A DNA stretch of 64,000 bases. It comes from Isoptericola sp. AK164. GTDB lineage: Bacteria > Actinomycetota > Actinomycetes > Actinomycetales > Cellulomonadaceae. The notes beneath the pieces were generated by a model, which saw nothing but the letters and a program-made list of their open reading frames with translations, searched no databases and had not been told where the DNA came from. Shown here in pieces: positions 32,547-40,046 of the stretch. How positions within the stretch are numbered: the first letter of the stretch is position 1; every line of letters begins with the position of its first letter. The stretch covers positions 2,108,001 through 2,172,000 of the forward strand of contig NZ_CP119106.1 of assembly GCF_029643425.1 (NCBI RefSeq), in the 5' to 3' direction. Both the position numbers and the translations under genes were made by a program.

Positions 32547-33553
32547 CCGCGCGCGCGGTGCTGCGCCAGGCCGAACCGGTGCGCCACTCGCGCATCCTGG
32601 GCATCGGCGGCGAGCGCGGCAGCCGGTCGGTCACGAACGACGAGATCGCCGGCCCGATCGACTCCTCGGACGAGTGGATCCGCCAGCGCACCGGCATCGT
32701 GACCCGGCGTCGCGCGACCGACGACGTCGACGTGCTGGACCTCGCCGAGGCCGCCGCCCGCCGGGCGATGGACGCCGCGGGGGTGACCGGCGCGGAGATC
32801 GACACGATCGTGCTGTCGACCATCACGTACTTCCACCAGACCCCGTCGGCCGCCGCCGTGCTGGCCGACCGGCTCGGCGCCACGCCGGCCGCCGCGTACG
32901 ACATCTCGGCCGCCTGCGCCGGGTACGCGTACGGCATCGGGCAGGCCGACGCGATGGTCCGCGCCGGGACGGCGCGCCACGTGCTCGTCATCGGCGCGGA
33001 GAAGCTCAGCGACATCATCGACCCCACCGACCGGTCGATCTCGTTCCTGCTGGGCGACGGCGCCGGTGCCGCCGTCGTCGGCCCCTCGGACACCCCGGGC
33101 ATCGGCCCGACGGTGTGGGGGTCCGACGGCGCGAAGTCGCAGGCCATCCGCCAGACCCACTCCTGGTCGGAGCTGCGCCGCGACGCCGACCTCGGCTGGC
33201 CCACGCTGCGCCAGGACGGCCAGACCGTCTTCAAGTGGGCGAGCTTCCAGATGGCCCCGGTCGCCGCCAAGGCGATGGCGGAGGCCGGGGTGCAGCCCGA
33301 GGACATCCAGGTCTTCGTGCCGCACCAGGCGAACATGCGCATCATCGACCAGATGGTCAAGCAGCTCGGGCTGCCCGAGTCCGTCGTGGTCGCCCGGGAC
33401 ATCGCCGACACCGGCAACACCTCGGCGGCCTCGATCCCCCTGGCCGTCGACCGGCTGCTGACCGAGGGCAAGGCCCGCTCCGGCGACCTGGCCCTCCAGA
33501 TCGGCTTCGGGGCCGGCCTGGTCTACGCGGCCCAGGTGGTCGTGCTCCCGTAA
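32543..33553 (+). CDS. fabH: 3-oxoacyl-ACP synthase III
   Basis: 336 residues. Starts fatty-acid synthesis by condensing an acyl-CoA primer with malonyl-ACP. Catalytic triad visible: C125 (ISAACAGY), H261 (VPHQANMRI) and N292 (GNTSAAS). Also SSDEWIRQRTGI, the N-terminal FabH signature. The ATG overlaps the fabD stop by four bases, so translation is coupled. As in other actinobacteria it probably uses branched primers, but primer choice cannot be read from the sequence. Confidence 0.96.
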   Translation: MTARAVLRQAEPVRHSRILGIGGERGSRSVTNDEIAGPIDSSDEWIRQRTGIVTRRRATDDVDVLDLAEAAARRAMDAAGVTGAEIDTIVLSTITYFHQTPSAAAVLADRLGATPAAAYDISAACAGYAYGIGQADAMVRAGTARHVLVIGAEKLSDIIDPTDRSISFLLGDGAGAAVVGPSDTPGIGPTVWGSDGAKSQAIRQTHSWSELRRDADLGWPTLRQDGQTVFKWASFQMAPVAAKAMAEAGVQPEDIQVFVPHQANMRIIDQMVKQLGLPESVVVARDIADTGNTSAASIPLAVDRLLTEGKARSGDLALQIGFGAGLVYAAQVVVLP

Positions 33554-33658
33554 CACCAGACCCGTAGAGTCCGACCCTGGTGGTGCGGAAGAATCGCACC
33601 GCCCCATCACGACCCGGTGCCGGAGGACCGGTACCCCGTTCAAGGAGAGAAGCACCCC

Positions 33659-33907
33659 ATGGCTCACACTTCTTCCGAGATCCTCGAGGGCCTCGCCGAG
33701 ATCGTCGCCGAGGAGACCGGTCTGCCGACCGACGCCGTCGTGCCCGAGAAGTCGTTCACGGACGACCTCGACATCGACTCGCTGTCGATGATGACGATCG
33801 TGACCCACGCCGAGGACAAGTTCGGCGTCCGCATCCCGGACGACGAGGTGAAGAACCTCACCACCGTCGGCGACGCGGTGAAGTACATCGAGGGCGCCCA
33901 GAGCTGA
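33659..33907 (+). CDS. acpP: Acyl carrier protein
   Basis: 82 residues, acidic, with the phosphopantetheine attachment serine S41 in DIDSLSMM. An upstream in-frame ATG at 33617 would add 14 residues; ATG 33659 is preferred because GGAGAG lies upstream and the product then has the usual ACP length. It carries growing acyl chains between the Fab enzymes. It lies 105 bases after fabH, so it may have an additional promoter. Confidence 0.96.
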   Translation: MAHTSSEILEGLAEIVAEETGLPTDAVVPEKSFTDDLDIDSLSMMTIVTHAEDKFGVRIPDDEVKNLTTVGDAVKYIEGAQS

Positions 33908-33923
33908 TCGGGCTCGTCCGCCC

Positions 33924-33958
33924 ACGCGGGCAGACCGGCACGGCCGGTCTGCCCGCGT
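33924..33958 (+). terminator. Intra-operon hairpin between acpP and fabF
   Basis: ACGCGGGCAGACCGG (33924-33938) pairs perfectly over 15 bp with 33944-33958 around CACGG. It lies in the 91-base acpP-fabF gap and likely acts as a partial terminator or 3'-end stabiliser, giving more acpP than fabF message. No T-run follows. Confidence 0.6.
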
Positions 33959-33998
33959 CGCCCGTCCACCGTCGTCCCTCGTTCTCAGGAGCCCCGTC

Positions 33999-35249
33999 AT
34001 GACCGCCCCAGCCACGCGCGACGTCGTCGTCACCGGCCTCGGTGCCACCACCCCGCTCGGCGGGGACGCCCCCTCGACGTGGGCGGCCGCGCTCGCCGGT
34101 GAGTCCGGTGCGCGCACGATGGACAACGACTGGTCGGAGAAGTACGGCATCCCCGTCACCTTCGCCGCGACGATCAAGGAGGACCCCTCCGAGAAGCTGT
34201 CGCGCCCCGAGACCAAGCGGATGGACCCCTCGACCCAGTACGCGATGATCGCCGCACGGGAGGCCTGGCAGGACGCCGGCGCCCCCGAGGTCGACGGCGA
34301 GCGGCTCGGTGCGGTGGTCTCCTCCGGCATCGGCGGCATCTGGACCACGCTGGACGGCTGGGACACGCTCCGCGAGCGGGGCGCCCGCCGCGTGCTGCCG
34401 ATGACCGTCCCCATGCTCATGCCGAACTCGCCGGCGGCCTACGTCTCCCTCGAGCTCGGCGCCCAGGCCGGCGCGCACGCGCTGGTCTCGGCCTGCGCCT
34501 CCGGCGCCGAGGCGATCGGCTACGGCCTGGACATGATCCGTGCCGGCCGTGCCGACGTCGTCGTCTGCGGCGGGACCGAGGCCACGATCCACCCGATGCC
34601 GATCGCGGCGTTCGCCGCCTCGCGCACCCTCTCGCTGCGCAACGACGACCCGCAGGGCGCCTCGCGTCCCTACGACGTCGACCGCGACGGCTTCGTCATC
34701 GGCGAGGGCGCGGCCGTCGTGGTGCTGGAGAGCGCCGAGCACGCCGCCGCCCGCGGCGCGCGCGTCTACGCCAAGATCGCGGGTGTGGGGCTGTCCGCCG
34801 ACGCCTACCACATCACCTCCCCCGACCCGGAGGGCAAGGGGCAGGTCGCGGCGATGCGCCGCTCCCTGGCCGACGCCGGGGTCACGGGCGCCGACGTCGT
34901 GCACGTCAACGCCCACGCGACCTCCACCAAGGTGGGCGACCTCACCGAGACCCGCTCGATCCGCACCGTGCTGGGCGAGGACACCGACCACGTGCGCCTG
35001 TCCGCGACGAAGTCGATGACGGGCCACCTGCTCGGTGGCGCGGGCGCGCTGGAGGCCCTGTTCACCATCAAGGCGGTGCACGAGCGCCTCGCCCCGCCGA
35101 CGATCAACGTCGTCACGCCCGACCCGGAGCTGCAGGTGCCGCTGGTCCGCGACGAGCCGGCGACGCTGCCCGACGGCGACATCGCCGCGGTCAACAACTC
35201 CTTCGGCTTCGGCGGCCACAACGTGGCGCTCACCGTCACCAACGCCTGA
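33999..35249 (+). CDS. fabF: 3-oxoacyl-ACP synthase II
   Basis: 416 residues. Chain-elongating condensing enzyme with Cys-His-His triad: C166 (VSACASGAEA), H306 (NAHATST) and H343 (KSMTGHLLGG). Also MPNSPAAYVS and NNSFGFGGHN near the C-terminus. Mycobacterial KasA occupies the same place. The ATG follows TCAGGAGCCCCGTC. Last gene of the fab operon; a strong terminator follows within 14 bases. Confidence 0.96.
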   Translation: MTAPATRDVVVTGLGATTPLGGDAPSTWAAALAGESGARTMDNDWSEKYGIPVTFAATIKEDPSEKLSRPETKRMDPSTQYAMIAAREAWQDAGAPEVDGERLGAVVSSGIGGIWTTLDGWDTLRERGARRVLPMTVPMLMPNSPAAYVSLELGAQAGAHALVSACASGAEAIGYGLDMIRAGRADVVVCGGTEATIHPMPIAAFAASRTLSLRNDDPQGASRPYDVDRDGFVIGEGAAVVVLESAEHAAARGARVYAKIAGVGLSADAYHITSPDPEGKGQVAAMRRSLADAGVTGADVVHVNAHATSTKVGDLTETRSIRTVLGEDTDHVRLSATKSMTGHLLGGAGALEALFTIKAVHERLAPPTINVVTPDPELQVPLVRDEPATLPDGDIAAVNNSFGFGGHNVALTVTNA

Positions 35250-35262
35250 GCCCCCCGCACGC

Positions 35263-35308
35263 ACGACGGCGCCCCGCCGGTTCGGTCGAACCGGCGGGGC
35301 GCCGTCGT
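35263..35308. terminator. Terminator of the fab operon
   Basis: A 22-bp perfect stem: 35263-35284 pairs with 35287-35308, with a UUCG-GU-CGAA tip. It lies between converging fabF and DUF3145. Confidence 0.88.
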
Positions 35309-35349
35309 CTGCGGAACCTCGGGACCGCCCGGTCGCGGGCGGGGGTGCG

Positions 35350-35850
35350 CTACCCGACGCGGTGCAGCCAGCGCACGGGGGCGCCGGCTCCCGCGTACCG
35401 GAAGGGTTCGAGCTCGTCGTCCCAGGCGCTGCCGAGGGCGAGGTCCATCGCCTCGCGCAGGGCACGCGGGTCGTGCGAGCTCTCCATGGCGGTGCGCACG
35501 CGGTCCTCGGGCACGACGACGTTGCCGTGGATGTCGGTCATGGCGTGGAAGATGCCGAGGTCGGGAGTGTGCGACCACCGCGCGGCGTCGCTGCCGTGGC
35601 TGGCGTCCTCCGTGACTTCGTAGCGCAGGTGGTCCCAGCCGCGCAGCGCAGAGGCCAGGCGCGCACCCGTGCCCTGGGCGCCCTGCCACGCGTACTCGGC
35701 GCGGTACAGACCTCGTGCCGCGGGCTGGGGCGTCCAGTCCAACGACACGTCAGCGCTCAGCACGTTGCCCGCCGCCCACTCGAGGTGGGGGCACAACGCG
35801 CGCGGCGCGGAGTGCACGAAAAGTACACCGCGGGTGATGACGCCAGCCAT
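35350..35850 (-). CDS. DUF3145 family protein
   Basis: 166 residues. Actinobacterial DUF3145, typically next to fabF (as in Streptomyces): starts MAGVITRGVLFVHSAPRALCPHLEWAAGNVL, and contains WTPQPAARGLYRAEYAWQG, LRGWDHLRYEVTEDAS, GIFHAMTDIHGNVVVPEDR and DDELEPFRYAG. Function unknown; no catalytic motif is recognised. The 160 bases to the deformylase gene hold its promoter and nothing else I can name. Confidence 0.9.
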   Translation of the reverse strand: MAGVITRGVLFVHSAPRALCPHLEWAAGNVLSADVSLDWTPQPAARGLYRAEYAWQGAQGTGARLASALRGWDHLRYEVTEDASHGSDAARWSHTPDLGIFHAMTDIHGNVVVPEDRVRTAMESSHDPRALREAMDLALGSAWDDELEPFRYAGAGAPVRWLHRVG

Positions 35851-36010
35851 GTTGTCCTCCCTGGTTCCGAGACCCGTCTTCCCCTACGTCCTCGGTAGCC
35901 ACGAAGTTCCTGGTCAGGCCATCTGTTGCGGCGTGTCCTCTTGCGTACTGGGTCACATCTTGCCGCACCCCCGCGGCACGCGCGAGAGTGATCCGGACAT
36001 TTGAGGCGCC

Positions 36011-36496
36011 TCAGAGGCGCTCGCGCAGCTCCCGCATCGCCTTCTTGCGCACGCTGCGCTCCAGACGGTCCAGGTAGAGCTTGCCGTCCAGGTGGTCGCA
36101 CTCGTGCTGCAGCGCACGCGCCATGAGGTCCGTGCCCTCGACGACGACCTCGTTGCCGTCCAGGTCGATCCCCTCCACGCGGGCGTACCAGGCGCGCGTC
36201 GTGGGGTAGAACAGCCCGGGCACCGACAGGCAGCCCTCGTCGCCGTCCTGCTGCTCCTCCGAGACGTCGACCAGCCGCGGGTTGAGCACGTAGCCGATCT
36301 CGTCGTCGACGTTCCAGGAGAACGCCCGCAGGTTCACGCCGATCTGGTTCGCGGCCAGACCGGCACGGCCCTCCGCGTCGACGGTCTCGAGCAGGTCCGC
36401 GACGAGGCCGCGCACACGGTCGTCGATCGTCGTGATCTCGTCGCACGCCGTGCGCAGCACGGGGTCGGGCACCACCCGGATCTCTCGCATCGCCAT
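36011..36496 (-). CDS. def: Peptide deformylase
   Basis: 161 residues from ATG 36496. Removes the formyl group from nascent peptides, using Fe/Zn. The three motifs are present: GLAANQIG (46-53), EGCLSVPG with metal ligand C89, and QHECDHLDG with H131, E132 and H135. GGAAGA lies 9 bases before the chosen ATG; starts 3 codons upstream or 2 codons downstream are possible. No fmt gene is adjacent. Confidence 0.95.
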   Translation of the reverse strand: MAMREIRVVPDPVLRTACDEITTIDDRVRGLVADLLETVDAEGRAGLAANQIGVNLRAFSWNVDDEIGYVLNPRLVDVSEEQQDGDEGCLSVPGLFYPTTRAWYARVEGIDLDGNEVVVEGTDLMARALQHECDHLDGKLYLDRLERSVRKKAMRELRERL

Positions 36497-36602
36497 GGCT
36501 GGCATTCTTCCACGACGCCGCCCTGACCAGCGCCTCGGCGCCGCACCTGCGGGCAGACGTCACAACCGCTCCACACCGCGCTTCCGGTAGGCTCACCGCC
36601 GC

Positions 36603-36679
36603 GCCCCGTTAGCTCAGTCGGTCAGAGCAGTCGACTCATAATCGATCGGTCGCCGGTTCAAGTCCGGCACGGGGCACCA
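36603..36679 (+). tRNA. tRNA-Met (anticodon CAT)
   Basis: Acceptor GCCCCGT pairs with ACGGGGC; the discriminator A is followed by an encoded CCA (36677-36679). Anticodon arm GTCGA-CTCATAA-TCGAT gives CAT; T-arm GCCGG-TTCAAGT-CCGGC. The paired first acceptor base and lack of initiator features suggest elongator Met; tRNA-Ile with a lysidine-modified CAT cannot be fully excluded. A TAGGCT box at about 36589 may be its -10. Confidence 0.95.
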
Positions 36680-36739
36680 CCCCCGGTGCTTCGTCCCGAT
36701 CACCCGGCTGTCGGCGCGCAGCGTGCTGACGGCCACGCA

Positions 36740-36780
36740 CGACGAGGGGCGGGTGCCGTCCCGGCACCCGCCCCTCGTCG
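36740..36780. terminator. Bidirectional terminator after CsbD gene
   Basis: A 19-bp perfect stem (36740-36758 with 36762-36780) and a 3-base loop, lying just 3' of the CsbD gene and downstream of tRNA-Met. Confidence 0.85.
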
Positions 36781-36788
36781 ATCCGGCG

Positions 36789-36962
36789 CTACTTCCTGAA
36801 GGCGTCCTTGACGTCGTCGCCGGCCTGCTTGAGGTTCGCCTGCGACTGCTCGCCGCGCCCCTCGGCCTCCATCTGCTCGTCGTCCGACGCCTTGCCAAGA
36901 CCCTCCTTGGCCTTGCCGATGGCCTCTTCCGCGGCGTGCTTGGCCTTGTCACCGATGCTCAT
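36789..36962 (-). CDS. CsbD-family small stress protein
   Basis: 57 residues: MSIGDKAKHAAEEAIGKAKEGLGKASDDEQ, then MEAEGRGEQSQANLKQAGDDVKDAFRK (each quoted as a fragment). This matches the CsbD layout of Lys/Ala/Glu-rich helices with a GKAKE core; CsbD proteins are small, hydrophilic and general-stress induced in Bacillus (sigma B). Molecular role unknown. GAGGAGG lies upstream of the ATG. It is short but strongly supported by composition, ribosome-binding site and its own terminator. Confidence 0.85.
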   Translation of the reverse strand: MSIGDKAKHAAEEAIGKAKEGLGKASDDEQMEAEGRGEQSQANLKQAGDDVKDAFRK

Positions 36963-37027
36963 CAGATGCCTCCTCGTGCGGTGCGATCGACGCTACGGGG
37001 GTGATCGCACCGGCGCATCCGCAGCGC

Positions 37028-37276
37028 TCAGTCCTGCACGGTCGTCACCTTGTAGACCACACCGCCGCGGTCGTAGGTGGTCCACTCGCCGACCCGGCGC
37101 CCCCGGTCGAAGTGACCGGACCGTTTGCGCGTGCCGTCGGTCCGGTACCACTCCCAGTAGCCGTGCAGCTCGCCGTCCAGGAACTGCCCCGTGGCGCACA
37201 CGCTGCCGTCGCGGTGGTGCTCGGTGTGCGAGACGAGTCCCGGTGCCGAGGGGTCGCCGGAGTGTGACGGTGCCAT
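37028..37276 (-). CDS. MORN-repeat/YwqK-like small protein
   Basis: 82 residues. Repeating strands of the MORN/YwqK type: HRDGSVCATGQFLDGELHGYWEWYRTDGTRKRSGHFDRGRRVGEWTTYDRGG, with G-x-x-x-G-x-W-x-x-Y spacing. YwqK-type proteins are annotated as antitoxin components in some genomes, but no toxin gene is adjacent here, so that name should not be used. Function unknown. Confidence 0.75.
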   Translation of the reverse strand: MAPSHSGDPSAPGLVSHTEHHRDGSVCATGQFLDGELHGYWEWYRTDGTRKRSGHFDRGRRVGEWTTYDRGGVVYKVTTVQD

Positions 37277-37303
37277 GGTCCCATCATGCCGCGCACCGAC
37301 GAC

Positions 37304-37309
37304 TACGGT
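37304..37309 (+). promoter_or_regulatory. -10 box (TACGGT) for the gene at 37316
   Basis: TACGGT ends 6 bases before the ATG at 37316, a leaderless arrangement and the reason for choosing that start. Confidence 0.5.
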
Positions 37310-37315
37310 GTCCCC

Positions 37316-37831
37316 ATGTTCCGACGACGCCAGCTCCCGCCCTCCGCCCGTCAGGTGGTGCCGCTGATCGGTACCGAGCGGCTGCTCGCGAGCGCCGAGA
37401 CGGCCGACGGCGGCTGGGTCGTCGCCACCACCGCCGACCTCGTACTGCTCTCCGGCGACGACGACGCCCCGCGGGTCGCGACGCGGCGCCCCTGGTGCGA
37501 CGTCGACCGCGCGGCCTTCGACCCGGAGCGGTCGGTCCTCACGGTCGAGTGGGTGGACGCGGCACCGGACCTGCGCCCGATGCTCTCCGACGCGGCCGGC
37601 ACGAACCTGCCGGCGGTCGTGCGCGAGCGCGTGCTGTGGTCCGTCGTCCTGGCCGAGACGGTCGACGTCCCGGGCGGGACGGTCCGGGTCGCGGTGCGGC
37701 GCCGACTGGACGGCACCCTCTTCTCCCAGGCCGTCGCGGGCGACGGGGTCGACCTGGCGCGCGCGGACGTCGCGAACGTGGTGGACGCCACGGAATCGAG
37801 GGTGCGGGCGGCGTGCGGACTACCCGGTTGA
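37316..37831 (+). CDS. Conserved hypothetical protein
   Basis: 171 residues from ATG 37316 (MFRRRQLPPSARQV); an upstream ATG at 37286 lies before the promoter box. Strand-rich: IGTERLLASAETADGGWVVATTADLVLLSG, PWCDVDRAAFDPERSVLTVEWVDA, VRVAVRRRLDGTLFSQAVA, ending in a short helix VDATESRVRAACGLPG. This resembles actinobacterial proteins with a PH-like or beta-sandwich fold, but I recognise no named family. Its promoter box is divergent from the MORN gene. Confidence 0.7.
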   Translation: MFRRRQLPPSARQVVPLIGTERLLASAETADGGWVVATTADLVLLSGDDDAPRVATRRPWCDVDRAAFDPERSVLTVEWVDAAPDLRPMLSDAAGTNLPAVVRERVLWSVVLAETVDVPGGTVRVAVRRRLDGTLFSQAVAGDGVDLARADVANVVDATESRVRAACGLPG

Positions 37832-37882
37832 ACCTGGTATGGTTTTCACCGGTTCGCCGCTCCACGGAGCAGACGGACACGA

Positions 37883-37956
<74 letters not shown>

Positions 37957-37964
37957 ACTCCACG

Positions 37965-38006
37965 AAAGGGCCCCTGAACTGCGCAAGCGCAGGACGGGGG
38001 CCCTTT
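37965..38006 (+). terminator. Element-borne terminator after tRNA-Asn
   Basis: AAAGGGCCCC (37965-37974) pairs with GGGGCCCTTT (37997-38006). It replaces the native tRNA terminator, which was displaced to 48431-48468 by insertion. It has a run of T after the stem. Confidence 0.8.
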
Positions 38007-38020
38007 GCCGTTCCCGTCTT

Positions 38021-38038
38021 GCATCCTCCGTGCATCCT
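38021..38038. repeat. Candidate integrase arm-type sites, left end
   Basis: GCATCCT at 38021-38027 and 38032-38038, an 11-bp repeat period. The same pair with the same period and orientation occurs at 48268-48285 near the right end. Confidence 0.5.
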
Positions 38039-38227
38039 TCACGCGCTCTGCAACGCGTCCGAGACCACCCGATCCGGAGCACTGGCGCCCCTCTGGCCGA
38101 CCGGAGCACATCGGACCCCGAACCCGGCTGTTCGGCGCCGGCCTGTGCACATCACTGTGGACGGAGACCTCGAAGGTCGTACCGCGAACCATGGCGCACC
38201 ACGGCCCACCATGAACACAGAAAGTGC

Positions 38228-38242
38228 TCTGACCTGCACAAA
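38228..38242 (+). promoter_or_regulatory. Shared 15-bp promoter motif, copy 1
   Basis: TCTGACCTGCACAAA, identical to 44796-44810. It contains a CTGACC -35-like hexamer with a 17-base spacer to TGCTAG. It lies 77 bases before the excisionase-like gene. Confidence 0.5.
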
Positions 38243-38319
38243 CGCTCGGAATGCTAGTTCTCTGTGCTCGTAAGGTTGTGGTGACAGCGCATGACGGAAC
38301 TACACCGCAGGAGCTTCCC

Positions 38320-38628
38320 GTGGCTACAGCACCGGTCGAGCAACGTCGACTCGCCACCCTCGCCGAGACCGCCCGTCGCTATGGCGTTGCCGAGCGGACC
38401 ATCCGCCGACGCGTCTACGACGGCACCCTTCGCGCCTACAGGATCGGCCGCCTCCTGCGAGTCGATCTCGACGACGCGGAGGCATCGTTCCAGTACACCC
38501 CCGCGACAAGAGTCGAGCACCCGAACGTCCCCGCACCGCACGAGCCCCGACCCACCTCGACGCGCACGAACTCCACCCCGACCACAGTCGCCGGCATCCG
38601 CGCGAAGCTGGCCGGGAGCCGCGCGTGA
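38320..38628 (+). CDS. Excisionase-like helix-turn-helix protein
   Basis: 102 residues from GTG 38320, with CAGGAG 6 bases upstream. A winged-helix of the MerR/excisionase type fills the N-terminal half: RLATLAETARRYGVAERTIRRRVYDGTLRAYRIGRLLRVDLDDAE (about 9-53), followed by a Pro/Thr-rich tail. By position (first gene at the end opposite the integrase) it may direct excision, control early transcription, or both. Its TGA overlaps the GTG of the next gene (GTGA). Confidence 0.8.
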   Translation: MATAPVEQRRLATLAETARRYGVAERTIRRRVYDGTLRAYRIGRLLRVDLDDAEASFQYTPATRVEHPNVPAPHEPRPTSTRTNSTPTTVAGIRAKLAGSRA

Positions 38629-39563
38629 TCGGCCCCGGACACGGCGACGCCCCCGGAATGCAGGCCGGGGGCGTGATGATCGCCGAGCGAGGATCGAACG
38701 ACGCGACCACGGTAGCGCACCGTGCAGACACGATGCCTCGGGGCACACAAGCCGTCGAGACCGTCAAGCGCACGACGATGCGGTTCCTTTGGGAGCGTGC
38801 TCTCCGCAACCGCCTTGTGTTCGAGTACGGCCGGGAGAACCCCGAGGCCGCACTCACCTCGCAGGCGAAGCTTCTCGGGCTTCTCCTGGCCACGTATACC
38901 GACCCGGATCTCTCGATCCCCGCGCGGTTCTCGCCCTCCTTGAGCACGCTCATGAAGGCAGGGAGCATGAGCCGCGCTACCGCCGTCAAGCACCTTGGGG
39001 TGCTCGAGCACACCGGGTGGATGGTCTCGGTGCGCCCGGACCGCGGTACCGCTGCTCGTGACCATGTGAGCAACCGCTACCGGCTGACGTTCCCGAGCTG
39101 GCTCGTCGAGCGTGCCGGCGGGACGGTGGAGGGCATCGAAGACCTCCTCCGAGGATCCGGTTCACCTCATGAACTGGGTGCAACTTCGCCCTCGCCTAGT
39201 GAACTGGACCGGGCTACGGGTTCTACCGGCGCCGGTTCGCGAGGTAGACACAACCAGCACTCCCCATCACCTACCAGCACCGGAAGCACGCTCCGCGCGC
39301 CGGCCGTGACCGTCGAGTACTTCACGGCACCGGACGACTGGACACCGGAACAGGACGAACGGGCCATCGTCCAGGCCCGAACCTGGGGCATCGACCGGCT
39401 CGAGGCGCTGACGCAGTTCCGCAAGCACGTCGCGGCACCCGAGGGCTCCGACTGGGACTGGCTGTTCGACGAGTGGGTCGAAGAAACCGGCGGCTGCTAC
39501 CTCGAGGGCGACATCAGCGACTACTTCCGCGCACTGCCCGCGGGTGCCGCGATCCGCATCTGA
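38625..39563 (+). CDS. Winged-helix replication-initiator-like protein
   Basis: 312 residues. N-terminal winged helix (about 80-155): SPSLSTLMKAGSMSRATAVKHLGVLEHTGWMVSVRPDRG, as in phage and plasmid replication initiators that carry a MarR/ArsR-like wing. After a Ser/Thr/Pro-rich linker comes a C-terminal domain (about 235-300), DWTPEQDERAIVQARTWG...ALTQFRKHV...DWDWLFDEWVEE, which resembles the DnaT-like end of phage replication proteins that recruit the host helicase. I infer an origin-binding or helicase-loading role; a purely regulatory role is possible. It overlaps the previous gene by 4 bases. Confidence 0.6.
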   Translation: MIGPGHGDAPGMQAGGVMIAERGSNDATTVAHRADTMPRGTQAVETVKRTTMRFLWERALRNRLVFEYGRENPEAALTSQAKLLGLLLATYTDPDLSIPARFSPSLSTLMKAGSMSRATAVKHLGVLEHTGWMVSVRPDRGTAARDHVSNRYRLTFPSWLVERAGGTVEGIEDLLRGSGSPHELGATSPSPSELDRATGSTGAGSRGRHNQHSPSPTSTGSTLRAPAVTVEYFTAPDDWTPEQDERAIVQARTWGIDRLEALTQFRKHVAAPEGSDWDWLFDEWVEETGGCYLEGDISDYFRALPAGAAIRI

Positions 39564-39602
39564 CCATCCCGCAACCACCACACCACAGACCCGGGAGGAC
39601 CC

Positions 39603-39851
39603 ATGAACAGCCCGATCACCGCGCACGAGGCCGACCACGCACAGCACGCCCTCTACGAGCTCGACCGGCTGCCTACCCGCGAGCTGCTGTTCGACGTCAT
39701 CGACCGTGCGCGCCAGCTCGCCGGACTCGTCGACGTGGCAGAGCCCGACGCTGCGGCCGGCCTTTACCGCATGGCCTCCGAACTGGTCCTCGCTGACACC
39801 GCCCGAGTCCACGCCGGCGCTCACGCCCGCGCACGAGTCCGTACCCGATAG
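39603..39851 (+). CDS. Small hypothetical protein of the element
   Basis: 82 residues, MNSPITAHEADHAQHALYEL..., predicted all-helical, with acidic N-terminus and Arg-rich C-terminus (HARARVRTR). The ATG has GGGAGGACCC upstream, a strong site. No family recognised. It is followed after 12 bases by the next small gene. Confidence 0.65.
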   Translation: MNSPITAHEADHAQHALYELDRLPTRELLFDVIDRARQLAGLVDVAEPDAAAGLYRMASELVLADTARVHAGAHARARVRTR

Positions 39852-39863
39852 GAGCGCCGAACG

Positions 39864-40046
39864 ATGACCATCCGCCTGCCGGATCCCGGCAACAGGTGCA
39901 CCACCTGCGGCGAGTGGCTCCGAGAGCCCGCACTCACCAGCCGCTGCGCACCCCGCCACACCCACACCTCGCGCGCGCCCGCGCGTTTAGTGGGACGGAC
40001 GTCCCGCGCGAGGTCCATGCACCACCGATCGAAGGAGACGCGATGA
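39864..40046 (+). CDS. Small Cys-containing hypothetical protein
   Basis: 60 residues. CTTCGEWLREPALTSRC and a following RHTH could form a single zinc site (C-x2-C-x13-C-x3-H pattern). The C-terminal half is Arg-rich. TAGGAG precedes the ATG, and its TGA overlaps the start of the next gene (ATGA), which supports translation. No family recognised. Confidence 0.55.
   Translation: MTIRLPDPGNRCTTCGEWLREPALTSRCAPRHTHTSRAPARLVGRTSRARSMHHRSKETR

Larger units (their letters stand above)
37957..38319. other. Left-end non-coding region of the element
   Basis: 363 bases holding the terminator, the paired arm-type sites (38021-38038) and the promoter of the excisionase-like gene (shared box at 38228-38242). 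I see no convincing gene; open frames here lack ribosome-binding sites. Confidence 0.6.

Noticed and set aside
37028-37276. Antitoxin of a toxin-antitoxin pair (YwqK label)
   Set aside because: No toxin gene lies beside it; only the MORN-like repeats are supported.
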